Shown: piece after piece, positions 7,700-14,327 of the stretch
Layout: every line of letters begins with the position of its first letter
Position numbering within the stretch: the first letter of the stretch is position 1
Position numbers and translations under genes: made by a program
Origin: CAYMDP01 sp964389375
GTDB taxonomy: Bacteria; Bdellovibrionota; Bdellovibrionia; Bdellovibrionales; UBA1609
DNA: 18,474 nt
Assembly: GCA_964389375.1 (NCBI GenBank)
Contig: CAYMDP010000057.1
Location: forward strand, 1-18,474
Direction of reading: 5' to 3'
The notes under the pieces: model-generated
What the model saw: only the letters and a program-made list of their open reading frames with translations
What the model was told of the DNA's origin: nothing
Database searches by the model: none

Positions 7700-8820
7700 A
7701 AAGCCCAAGTCTTCAGGTTGAGGAAAGAACACTTTTTAAACGGCTCGATCTCAACTTTGCATTCGTGATTTTAGCTCTTCATTTAATCGGCTTAATTAAT
7801 CTTTATAGTGCCACTCATGGAATCCATGAGACCGATACCTCCCGCTTGTTTTGGACTCAGATTCTTTGGATCGGGGCCGGGTGGCTGGCTTATTTTGGAA
7901 TGACACTTTTAGATTATAAGGTCTTCATACGTGCGGCCTATATCTTCTATGGTCTAAATCTTTTGGCTCTTGTTGGCGTGATGGTCTTTGGAACAACCTC
8001 CTATGGAGCCCAGCGCTGGCTTGATTTAGGTTTTTTTCGCTACCAGCCTTCGGAAACCATGAAGTTGGCCCTGGTTCTAGTTTTTGCGAAAATCTATTCC
8101 GAAAGATCCAGAAGCGATAAGCTTGGCTTTCGAGATCTGTTATTTCCAGGATTTTTGTTATTCATCCCCTTTGCCCTGACCGTAAGACAACCCGACTTGG
8201 GAACCGCCCTGCTACTGGTTATGATTACTGCGGTCTTGATGTTTTTTATTGGAGTTAAAAGATCGGTCTTGATCACGGCCATTGTCCTAGGCGCAGTTGC
8301 GACCCCCCTAGTTTGGAACTTTGGACTAAAACCCTATCAAAAAAATCGAGTTCTTACCTTTCTCTCCCCCGGAAGTGACCCAAGAGGAACTGGGTATAAC
8401 TCGATTCAGTCTCGAATCGCGGTCGGAAGTGGTCGAATTTTAGGTAAGGGATTTCGCAAAGGAACTCAATCCCAACTGGAATTTCTTCCCGAGCGACATA
8501 CGGATTTTATCTTTAGCGTTCTTAGTGAAGAGCACGGCTTTATTGGCAGTGTAACCAGCGTGGGACTCTTTTTAGTTCTGATGTTAATGGGAATTAAAAT
8601 CGCAAGCCAGGCGAGAGACAAATACGGTGCCTTTATAGTTGTTGGAGTCCTCTGCTACTTGTTTTGGCACGTCTTTGTGAACATCGGGATGGTCATTGGG
8701 CTTCTGCCCATTGTTGGAGTTCCTTTACCTCTGTTGTCTTATGGAGGATCAAGTATGCTCGCAACAATGGCTGGCCTTGGTTTAATCTCTTCCGTCGCCT
8801 ACCGGCGCTACCTATTCTAG
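7696..8820 (+). CDS. rodA: Peptidoglycan glycosyltransferase RodA (SEDS family)
   Basis: A 374-aa polytopic enzyme (E. coli RodA is 370 aa), predicted to polymerise lipid II into glycan strands as partner of PBP2. It has about ten hydrophobic helices and SEDS signatures: GAQRWLDLGFFRYQPSE after helix 4, a loop RQPDLGTALLL, GTGYNSIQSRIAVGSG, then ERHTDFIFSVLSEEHGF. Asp270 in the last of these matches the catalytic Asp262 of E. coli RodA. The C-terminal GVPLPLLSYGGSSM is also typical. The ATG overlaps the mrdA stop by 4 nt. The gene closes the operon, with only 11 nt before the convergent thioredoxin gene and no recognisable terminator in that gap, so the 3' ends of the two mRNAs probably overlap. 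Confidence 0.95.
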   Translation: MKSPSLQVEERTLFKRLDLNFAFVILALHLIGLINLYSATHGIHETDTSRLFWTQILWIGAGWLAYFGMTLLDYKVFIRAAYIFYGLNLLALVGVMVFGTTSYGAQRWLDLGFFRYQPSETMKLALVLVFAKIYSERSRSDKLGFRDLLFPGFLLFIPFALTVRQPDLGTALLLVMITAVLMFFIGVKRSVLITAIVLGAVATPLVWNFGLKPYQKNRVLTFLSPGSDPRGTGYNSIQSRIAVGSGRILGKGFRKGTQSQLEFLPERHTDFIFSVLSEEHGFIGSVTSVGLFLVLMLMGIKIASQARDKYGAFIVVGVLCYLFWHVFVNIGMVIGLLPIVGVPLPLLSYGGSSMLATMAGLGLISSVAYRRYLF

Positions 8821-8831
8821 ATTGTAAAAGT

Positions 8832-9161
8832 TTAGCTCGAATGTTTTTGCAACAAAGCGAGAATATTCTCTTTCGGGTGGTTGCCAACAATCTGATCGAC
8901 TTCTTTTCCACCTTTAAACAAGATCATGGTGGGAATGCCTCGGACGCCGAACTTCGCGGGAGCATCGGGATTTTCATCCACATTCAATTTTAATATCCGG
9001 ACTTTTCCAGATAACTCTCCTGCGATCTCTTCAAGCTTTGGTCCAAGGGCTCTGCAGGGTCCACACCACTCTGCCCAAAAATCGACTAAAACTGGAACAC
9101 TTGAGTCTAGGACCTCAGCTTGAAAACTCGCATCAGTCACTGGGGATGTATTTGTCGCCAT
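8832..9161 (-). CDS. trxA: Thioredoxin
   Basis: A 109-aa cytoplasmic thiol-disulfide reductant of exactly the length of E. coli TrxA. The active site is Trp32-Cys33-Gly34-Pro35-Cys36 in FWAEWCGPC, and the cis-proline opposite it is Pro77 in RGIPT. Other family marks are DFWAEW before the active site, KLNVDENP and LFKGGKEV. No signal peptide is present, so it acts in the cytoplasm. A very strong Shine-Dalgarno (AAGGAGG) lies 4 nt before the ATG, suggesting high expression. A possible promoter and a 6-bp inverted repeat lie just upstream at 9180-9209. It is monocistronic and convergent with rodA. Confidence 0.96.
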   Translation of the reverse strand: MATNTSPVTDASFQAEVLDSSVPVLVDFWAEWCGPCRALGPKLEEIAGELSGKVRILKLNVDENPDAPAKFGVRGIPTMILFKGGKEVDQIVGNHPKENILALLQKHSS

Positions 9162-9180
9162 GGGGCCTCCTTAAAAGCCC

Positions 9181-9209
9181 ACAATACCCCGACCGGATTG
9201 TGAAAACAA
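9181..9209 (-). promoter_or_regulatory. Candidate trxA promoter with inverted repeat over the -10
   Basis: On the minus strand, TTGTTT (9209-9204) and TATTGT (9186-9181) are separated by 17 nt. The match to a sigma-70 consensus is modest (3/6 and 4/6). CACAAT (9180-9185) and ATTGTG (9197-9202) form a perfect inverted repeat with an 11-nt spacer covering the -10, which could be an operator. Confidence 0.35.
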
Positions 9210-9330
9210 CGACGCCCCTCGCCCAGTCCCAGATTCGGGTGCAGAGCAGCGCACAGGACCACTAGACCAAGGCCCAAGAGAACTCATTTTAGCTCAGAAA
9301 TTAAGCCGAAATTGCCGAAACTATAGAGCA

Positions 9331-11277
9331 ATGAAAAGATCAGAAATCAAAATTCTTGTGGTCGATGACGAGCCAAGCCTGGCCCGCGCAATCAGCGAGG
9401 CCTTTAAGCGTACGGGCTACACAAGTCACATTGCCGAGACTCCAGATCAAGCTCGAAATGTTATAAAGCGAACCGATATCGATGTCTTAGTCGTCGATTG
9501 TATGTTGCCTCAAATTAACGGTGTCGATTTAACTGCAGAGTTGCAGGCTGTCAGTTCGCAAAAGTTAAAAGTGATTTTAACCAGCGGGATTTTTAAAGAC
9601 CGAAGTTTTATTAAAGAGTCGATCAAAAAGACAAATGCACTTGCATTTTTACAAAAGCCCTTTGATCTAAAAGAGTGTCTGGGCCTTGTGGAAGAAGCCT
9701 ATCGAGATGATTTGGATCCGGACCGCGACGGCCTAAGCCTTCTCTTATCCAACCCCCAAGCTTCGAAAAAAGAAATTCTAGAGGTTCTGACTGCAACACA
9801 GACCGCCCACGGCTTTGACCTGCCTTATCTTTTTAGCCTGGCCTTAAAATCCGAGCTTTCGGGGCATCTAAATATCGTGGGTCAAGACCAAGTGAGCTCG
9901 ACGGTCAGCTTTCACAAAGGACAAATCTGCGAACTGAGTATCGAAGATAAAAGATCTTACTTCGGCGTTCTTTTAGTCGAAAAAGGCTTTTCCACAGAAG
10001 ACGAGATCGAAGAAATCCTCAGCCAACCCGGCGACCAGCCGATTGGGCAAAAGCTTGTCGAAGCCCATGCCTTAAGTCCTCACGCAATCACATTGGTCCT
10101 TAAAGAACAAATGTTGATTCGACTCAGCAAGACGATTCAAAACCAAGCCGTTGATATTTCGTTTTCGGTGGCTGAGACCTTATCCTCTCAAACTTTTATC
10201 GACCTGAAAGATTGTCAAAATAGTGCGCTTGACTGGGTCTCATCAAAACTTCGTCCCGACTGGCTTAAGTCAAAGTATCTGACTTGGTACGAAAACCCAA
10301 TTCAGATTGTCATTTCACCAAGCGATCTGTCAGGCTTCCGTGCAACCGACCTTTTCAGAAGCGCCCCCGAGGCACTGGGCTATTGCAATGGAGAGAATAC
10401 TCTTCAAGAAATATTAGAACTTTGCCCCTCTTCGGAAAACGACACCTTAAGATTTCTTCATTTTATGTTGATTTCGAGGTTTGCATTTTTCACCGACAGA
10501 AAAAGAAAAACTGCAGACTATAAAGGTCTTCTTAGCCGTTTGCGCCGAATGAATCTGGATCAACAAGGTCAGGACCATTTCGAAGTTCTAGGACTCAATC
10601 GCAAAGCGAATCTGCGTGAAGTCAGTCGCGTCTATATCGACCTCGCTAAAACCTATCACCCGGATAAGATCGACGCTCTTGCTCCGGCCGAAGTGAAGAC
10701 ACTCGCTCAAAAAGTGTTTTCACGGATTAGCCAAGCGCACGAAGTTTTGTCGAACGAGAAAGAACGTCTAAAATATCTTCGAGCCCTTGAGTCTGGAGTC
10801 GCAGAAGAAGCCCTTCAAGGTGAAGCTTTGTTTGAAGAAGCACGCAAACATCTTGCCAAGGGTCTACACCGAAAAGCTTTGGAACTTCTATTAGAGATCA
10901 AAAAGCTAAAAAGTCGACGTAGTGATCTGTTCATCTACATCGCCTGGGCAAAACTGAAAGTCGGTGCCCCTGCAAACAAGCTCACGCAATTAATTGAGGA
11001 CGTTAAAAAAGATCTTAAAGAAGTCCCTCCAGAAGATCGACATCAGGCTCCCTATCTGTTTGTTAAAGGGGTCTTCTATCGAAGCATTGGTGACATTCGA
11101 AAGGCCAAGATGAACCTAAAGCACGCGCTTGCGATAGATCCATATTTTCTTGAAGCAAAAAGAGAACTTGTCGAAATCCGTCCCCAAGAAATTCATGATG
11201 AGCGCACCTTTACTGCGGACCTGACCGCAGCCGTCAGCTCGCTCTTCGGCGGTGGTCGAAAGAGAAAACGCCGTTAA
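9331..11277 (+). CDS. Response regulator with receiver, PATAN/DUF4388-like, DnaJ and TPR modules
   Basis: A 648-aa soluble protein. Residues 5-125 are a receiver domain with a complete phosphorylation site: Asp12/Asp13 (VVDDE), phosphoacceptor Asp56 (VVDCMLP), Thr84 (ILTSG) and Lys109 (QKPF). Residues of about 150-270 resemble PATAN/DUF4388 (LPYLFSLALKSELSGHL, then FHKGQICEL and FGVLLVEKG). Around 350-400 is a small domain (NGENTLQEILEL) often found with PATAN. Residues of about 415-490 are a J-domain with an intact His443-Pro444-Asp445, implying it can stimulate an Hsp70 (DnaK) ATPase. From about 497 there are TPR-like helices. There is no DNA-binding domain, so the output is probably protein-protein contact linked to DnaK. 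The ATG has no clear Shine-Dalgarno. It is transcribed alone and convergent with another receiver-like gene. The domain calls for REC and DnaJ are firm; PATAN is by resemblance. Confidence 0.9.
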   Translation: MKRSEIKILVVDDEPSLARAISEAFKRTGYTSHIAETPDQARNVIKRTDIDVLVVDCMLPQINGVDLTAELQAVSSQKLKVILTSGIFKDRSFIKESIKKTNALAFLQKPFDLKECLGLVEEAYRDDLDPDRDGLSLLLSNPQASKKEILEVLTATQTAHGFDLPYLFSLALKSELSGHLNIVGQDQVSSTVSFHKGQICELSIEDKRSYFGVLLVEKGFSTEDEIEEILSQPGDQPIGQKLVEAHALSPHAITLVLKEQMLIRLSKTIQNQAVDISFSVAETLSSQTFIDLKDCQNSALDWVSSKLRPDWLKSKYLTWYENPIQIVISPSDLSGFRATDLFRSAPEALGYCNGENTLQEILELCPSSENDTLRFLHFMLISRFAFFTDRKRKTADYKGLLSRLRRMNLDQQGQDHFEVLGLNRKANLREVSRVYIDLAKTYHPDKIDALAPAEVKTLAQKVFSRISQAHEVLSNEKERLKYLRALESGVAEEALQGEALFEEARKHLAKGLHRKALELLLEIKKLKSRRSDLFIYIAWAKLKVGAPANKLTQLIEDVKKDLKEVPPEDRHQAPYLFVKGVFYRSIGDIRKAKMNLKHALAIDPYFLEAKRELVEIRPQEIHDERTFTADLTAAVSSLFGGGRKRKRR

Positions 11278-11297
11278 GCACTTTTTTAAATGAAGAG

Positions 11298-12176
11298 TTA
11301 TTTTTTGACTGATTTAAAGAGGCTACGCACAAAGGCTTTGCGCTCGTCTTCAAGAGGCTTTAAATCTTTAGGACTTTCTTGGGCGCGAATTTGTTTATGA
11401 AAGTTTCGTACCTGCTCCGCAGGGAGTCCATTAAACTTTGGAGTCTCAAGACTGTCTAAGGCCGCTTTGTATCTTCGCGCTCTTTCAGCGGGCTCCAATT
11501 TGTCCAAGGGCTTTTGTTTTGTGACTTCGGAACCTTCGTTTGAATCTTCAAAACTTGATTCGGGCTCAAGGGACCTGCGTCTGGCCTCGGCAGGGGCCTC
11601 GTCCGAAGGTTGTCGTAGCCCCTCGGGCTTTAACTGAAATCGAGCTCCGCTCCCGGAAACATGGGAGTCCTGATCCTCACTCGAGACATCTCCAGACACA
11701 ATCTGAAACTGAGCCTCTTTTTCACTCGGCGCTTGAGAACCCATCACTCGGTTATCCTCTTCGGCCTGTCCTTGAGAAGACATCAATTTTGCATACTTTT
11801 CTGCAAGAGAGGCGCCGTCCAAACCACCAATCTCCGAGACGACCTTTAACAATGCAGTTGGCTTTACAGGGCTTTCGACAAAGGCATCCACATTTGGAAG
11901 TTTAAGGCCCTGAAAACGGTCCATAAATTGACTTGGTACCAAAATAATAACCTTAGGCTTGCCTGCGGTTTTTTTTAGCCCCTCTGCAATTTCGACCCCG
12001 TTTATTCTTTTTCCATTGGCGGTCAAAATAATAAGCTCAGGATTAAAGTTCAAGATGGCATCGGCCACAGCTCGGGGACTTTGAATCCCTTCAATATCGA
12101 AACCGACCTTCTTCATCAGAGTCTGAAGAAATACAAGTTCACCATAGTCATCAATCACAAGTAGGCTTCTAAGCAT
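11298..12176 (-). CDS. Degenerate receiver-domain protein with a disordered linker and basic C-terminal motif
   Basis: A 292-aa protein whose first ~120 residues have a receiver fold pattern. Asp9/Asp10 (VIDDY) and Lys105 (ESPVKP) are kept, but the phosphoacceptor position is Thr52 (IILTANG). It is therefore probably a pseudo-receiver that is not phosphorylated in the usual way. Residues of about 125-225 are low-complexity, rich in Ser, Glu, Gln and Asp. The last ~65 residues are helical and charged, containing PAERARRYKAALDSLE and ending RSLFKSVKK. After beta-strand 4 it carries SQFMDRF, which resembles SGIFKDRSF in the convergent REC-DnaJ protein, suggesting related receivers. AGGGA lies 9 nt upstream of the ATG, but the best promoter would start the transcript at or near the ATG. 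Function unknown; a scaffold role like that of other unphosphorylatable receivers is only an inference. Confidence 0.82.
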   Translation of the reverse strand: MLRSLLVIDDYGELVFLQTLMKKVGFDIEGIQSPRAVADAILNFNPELIILTANGKRINGVEIAEGLKKTAGKPKVIILVPSQFMDRFQGLKLPNVDAFVESPVKPTALLKVVSEIGGLDGASLAEKYAKLMSSQGQAEEDNRVMGSQAPSEKEAQFQIVSGDVSSEDQDSHVSGSGARFQLKPEGLRQPSDEAPAEARRRSLEPESSFEDSNEGSEVTKQKPLDKLEPAERARRYKAALDSLETPKFNGLPAEQVRNFHKQIRAQESPKDLKPLEDERKAFVRSLFKSVKK

Positions 12177-12181
12177 GAATT

Positions 12182-12211
12182 ATTATCCCTGCTTTCCACA
12201 TGAAGGGTCAA
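12182..12211 (-). promoter_or_regulatory. Near-consensus sigma-70 promoter for the degenerate-receiver gene
   Basis: On the minus strand, TTGACC (12211-12206, 5/6) and GATAAT (12187-12182, 5/6) are separated by 18 nt. The expected start point falls at or within 1-2 nt of the ATG at 12176, which would make the mRNA leaderless. Confidence 0.5.
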
Positions 12212-12248
12212 CTCGACCTAGTACCTTGACCAGGAATTCCTGATCAGG
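12206..12248. promoter_or_regulatory. Cluster of palindromes between divergent genes (possible operators)
   Basis: GGTCAA (12206-12211) and TTGACC (12226-12231) form an inverted repeat with a 14-nt spacer that includes the -35 of the minus-strand promoter. Immediately next come two overlapping perfect palindromes, caggaattcctg (12231-12242) and cctgatcagg (12239-12248). Dyad symmetry packed this closely between two divergent genes suggests binding by a dimeric regulator of one or both. Confidence 0.4.
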
Positions 12249-12269
12249 GCAGCAGGAAGAGAGCGGGTA

Positions 12270-12298
12270 TGGACTTGCCCTTAAGGTCTAGCTATACG
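12270..12298 (+). promoter_or_regulatory. Weak candidate promoter for lptF
   Basis: TGGACT (12270-12275, 4/6) and TATACG (12293-12298, 4/6) are separated by 17 nt. The expected start near 12305 would cut into the AAAGG ribosome site at 12304-12308, which argues against it; an upstream start is possible. Confidence 0.28.
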
Positions 12299-12312
12299 AC
12301 AATAAAGGTCCT

Positions 12313-13419
12313 GTGGAAATAGTTCGAAGCCGATTGGCTCTAAAGTATTTAATTTTCGAAATGCTCCCCTCATTTTTGATGGGTGTCTTTATTTTCATTT
12401 TTATTTTGCTTATGTTTCAGGCCCTTAGACTGACTGAGTTTGTGCTTGTCCACGGAGTCTCTCTTAAAATGGCTCTAGAGATCATGCTTTATTTGTCGGT
12501 CAGTTTTTTGCCCGTTATTTTCCCAATGAGTTTGTTATTTGCGGTGCTTCTGACCTATGGCCGCTTAAGCGCGGATTCCGAAATCACAGCCCTAAAAGCT
12601 CTTGGCCTGCACACAGGACACCTTAGTGTTCCGGCTCTTCTTTTGGCGGCCTTGACCGCGCTTGCCTCTGCGCAAACCTCGTTCTATTTGGCGCCCTGGG
12701 GAAACCGACAGTTTGAAGTTCTGATCAGCGATCTTAGTCAGCTGAAGGCCAGTGCGACGATCAAAGAAGGGGTCTTTTCGGAGGGCTTTTTTAATCTGGT
12801 CGTTTACGCCACAGAAGTCGATGAAAAAGCCGGCCGACTGTTTAATGTCTTTATTTACGATGAACGCGACGCCAACGCCCCCTTTACGATCATCGCCAAG
12901 GCCGGAGAAGTGATCACCCGCACAACTCGCGCGGGTCACAGCGCATTGCTGCGACTTCTCGATGGAAATATCCATCGCTCCAATGAAGAGACCTACACAA
13001 AAATTGATTTTCAAAGTTATGACATTAGTTTATTTGATCCGGCCCAGCTTCAAGAAAAACAAAAGTCCTTCCCCTCTTTTAATATCGAAGAAATTCGATC
13101 GACCCTAAAAAATCCTGAACTTAAGGGTGTCGAGCGAGTAAAGTATGAAATCGAATTTCATCGTCGTATTGCATTGGCCGTAGCCTGCCTTGTTTTCGGC
13201 TTGCTCGGCGTCGCTCTTGGAACAAACACAAACCGAAGAGCTGGAAAATCGGGTGGCTTAGTCCTTTGCATTGGGATTCTTATCGCATTTTGGATGGGAT
13301 ACGTGGGGGCCGAAAGCCTTGCAAAAAGTGAAACTCTTCCGGCTTGGCTCTCGATCTGGTCTATTAATTTTGTTTTCGGGGGCTTTGCCCTTTGGCGACT
13401 TCGAAAGCTTCCAAATTAG
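12313..13419 (+). CDS. lptF: LPS export ABC transporter permease, LptF/LptG family (probably LptF)
   Basis: A 368-aa inner-membrane permease (E. coli LptF 366 aa). With LptG and the LptB ATPase it would extract lipopolysaccharide from the inner membrane toward the periplasmic LptC/LptA bridge. The family layout is seen: an amphipathic start (RSRLALKYLIFEM), three membrane helices up to about 120, a periplasmic jellyroll region (about 130-270, including IKEGVFSEGFFNLVVYATEV) and three C-terminal helices (LALAVACLVFGLLGVALG-like and onward). The motif LLTYGRLSADSEITALKALG after helix 2 fits LptF better than LptG. Start is GTG at 12313 with AAAGG 4 nt before. lptG is not adjacent. The stop codon overlaps the dprA stop by 4 nt on the opposite strand. 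Confidence 0.9.
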   Translation: MEIVRSRLALKYLIFEMLPSFLMGVFIFIFILLMFQALRLTEFVLVHGVSLKMALEIMLYLSVSFLPVIFPMSLLFAVLLTYGRLSADSEITALKALGLHTGHLSVPALLLAALTALASAQTSFYLAPWGNRQFEVLISDLSQLKASATIKEGVFSEGFFNLVVYATEVDEKAGRLFNVFIYDERDANAPFTIIAKAGEVITRTTRAGHSALLRLLDGNIHRSNEETYTKIDFQSYDISLFDPAQLQEKQKSFPSFNIEEIRSTLKNPELKGVERVKYEIEFHRRIALAVACLVFGLLGVALGTNTNRRAGKSGGLVLCIGILIAFWMGYVGAESLAKSETLPAWLSIWSINFVFGGFALWRLRKLPN

Positions 13420-14276
13420 ACTATAATTTGATCTATCGCAGAAATAAGATCTTGGTGATCACGAATCACAAAGGCTCCGTCACAAATCAAATCGTTACTC
13501 CCCTGCCCTTGAAGAAAATGTGGAAAATAGGGTAAGGCCCCTACTCGCTTCCCCAAATCTAGCGCGTGTTTAGCAGTCATTAGGCTTCCACTTTTTCTTC
13601 CGGCCTGAACCACCAAAATAAAATCCGCAAGCCCTGCGATCCACCGATTTCTTAGGTGAAAAGATCCTCGATTCATTTCTTCATCTGGAGGAAACAAACT
13701 CACCAGTGCGCCATTGTTTTCAAGGATCGGATCCACCCATTTTTTAAGTTCGGAGGGATAAAGCTTAAAAATTCCACTTGGTGTAAAACACAAAGTGGGA
13801 TGGGATTGCCAAATTGCAATCTGATGCGCTTTTTGATCAACTCCCCGAGCGCCCCCACTAATCACCGTCATCGGACGTTGGTTTAAGAAATTTGGAATTT
13901 CAAGCTCCATCCACCTTCCGGTGTCACTGCCCATCCGCCGGCTTCCTACTACGGCGAGACCCCCTTTCTCTAAAAGTCCCGGGTCTCCCAGAACAGAAAC
14001 AATCCTGGGCTCTTCGCCCTCTCCATTTAAGGAAAGTAGGTGCACATCATGTTTTCTACAAAGTTCTAAATTCTTCCAAAGGCGAATCCAAAGACTTGAA
14101 TCTCTTAGGATGGGTGAATAAAACTTATCCGTGACTCGTTCGAGCTCCGCGAAACTTTCGAAGAATTCTGGAAGTTCTATATTTTCGATTTGAAGTGCCT
14201 GCTTGTGTTTTAGATGAAAAAACCAAGAATATGCACAAGAAAAAACCAGTTCGCTTGAAATCATAGCCCTTGGCAT
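13416..14276 (-). CDS. dprA: DNA-processing protein DprA (recombination mediator for transformation)
   Basis: A 286-aa Rossmann-fold DprA that is expected to bind incoming single-stranded DNA and load RecA. Motifs include VVGSRRMGSDTGR (109-121), VISGGARGVDQKAH (138-151), FHLRNRWIAGLADFILVVQA (206-225) and SGSLMTAKHALDLGKRVGALP (229-249), the positively charged and dimer-forming core of DprA. It is shorter than E. coli DprA (374 aa): the C-terminal DML1-like winged helix is missing and the N-terminal helical part is reduced. The start is uncertain. The first ATG (14276) has no Shine-Dalgarno and lies in a hairpin loop; a second ATG at 14264 has AAGGG only 3 nt upstream. It is last in the same-strand cluster with the LysM and TPR genes, 51 nt after the LysM gene. 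Its 3' end overlaps lptF. Confidence 0.92.
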   Translation of the reverse strand: MPRAMISSELVFSCAYSWFFHLKHKQALQIENIELPEFFESFAELERVTDKFYSPILRDSSLWIRLWKNLELCRKHDVHLLSLNGEGEEPRIVSVLGDPGLLEKGGLAVVGSRRMGSDTGRWMELEIPNFLNQRPMTVISGGARGVDQKAHQIAIWQSHPTLCFTPSGIFKLYPSELKKWVDPILENNGALVSLFPPDEEMNRGSFHLRNRWIAGLADFILVVQAGRKSGSLMTAKHALDLGKRVGALPYFPHFLQGQGSNDLICDGAFVIRDHQDLISAIDQIIV

Positions 14277-14287
14277 TGCAAGGGCTA
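14264..14287 (-). promoter_or_regulatory. Hairpin over the dprA translation start
   Basis: A perfect 9-bp inverted repeat (TAGCCCTTG, 14287-14279; CAAGGGCTA, 14272-14264) encloses a 6-nt loop, CAATGC, that contains the first possible ATG of dprA. The 3' arm contains the only purine-rich ribosome site and the A of the second ATG. There is no following T-run, so it is not an obvious terminator. It could control dprA translation. Confidence 0.55.
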
Positions 14288-14327
14288 GACCTAGCTCAGT
14301 TAAGATCTAACAAGGAAATAGAATAGT

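Noticed and set aside
9295..9321. Flagellar sigma-28-like promoter upstream of the REC-DnaJ gene
   Set aside because: GCCGAAAC resembles the -10 (GCCGATAA), but there is no TAAA-type -35 at the required spacing.
11237..11300. Bidirectional terminator between the REC-DnaJ gene and the pseudo-receiver gene
   Set aside because: T-runs occur on both sides of the 20-nt gap, but the only stem (cggcg/cgccg) has a 17-nt loop and is too weak and too far from the T-run.
12592..13014. 140-codon open frame on the minus strand
   Set aside because: Antisense to the core of lptF; no motif and no ribosome site.
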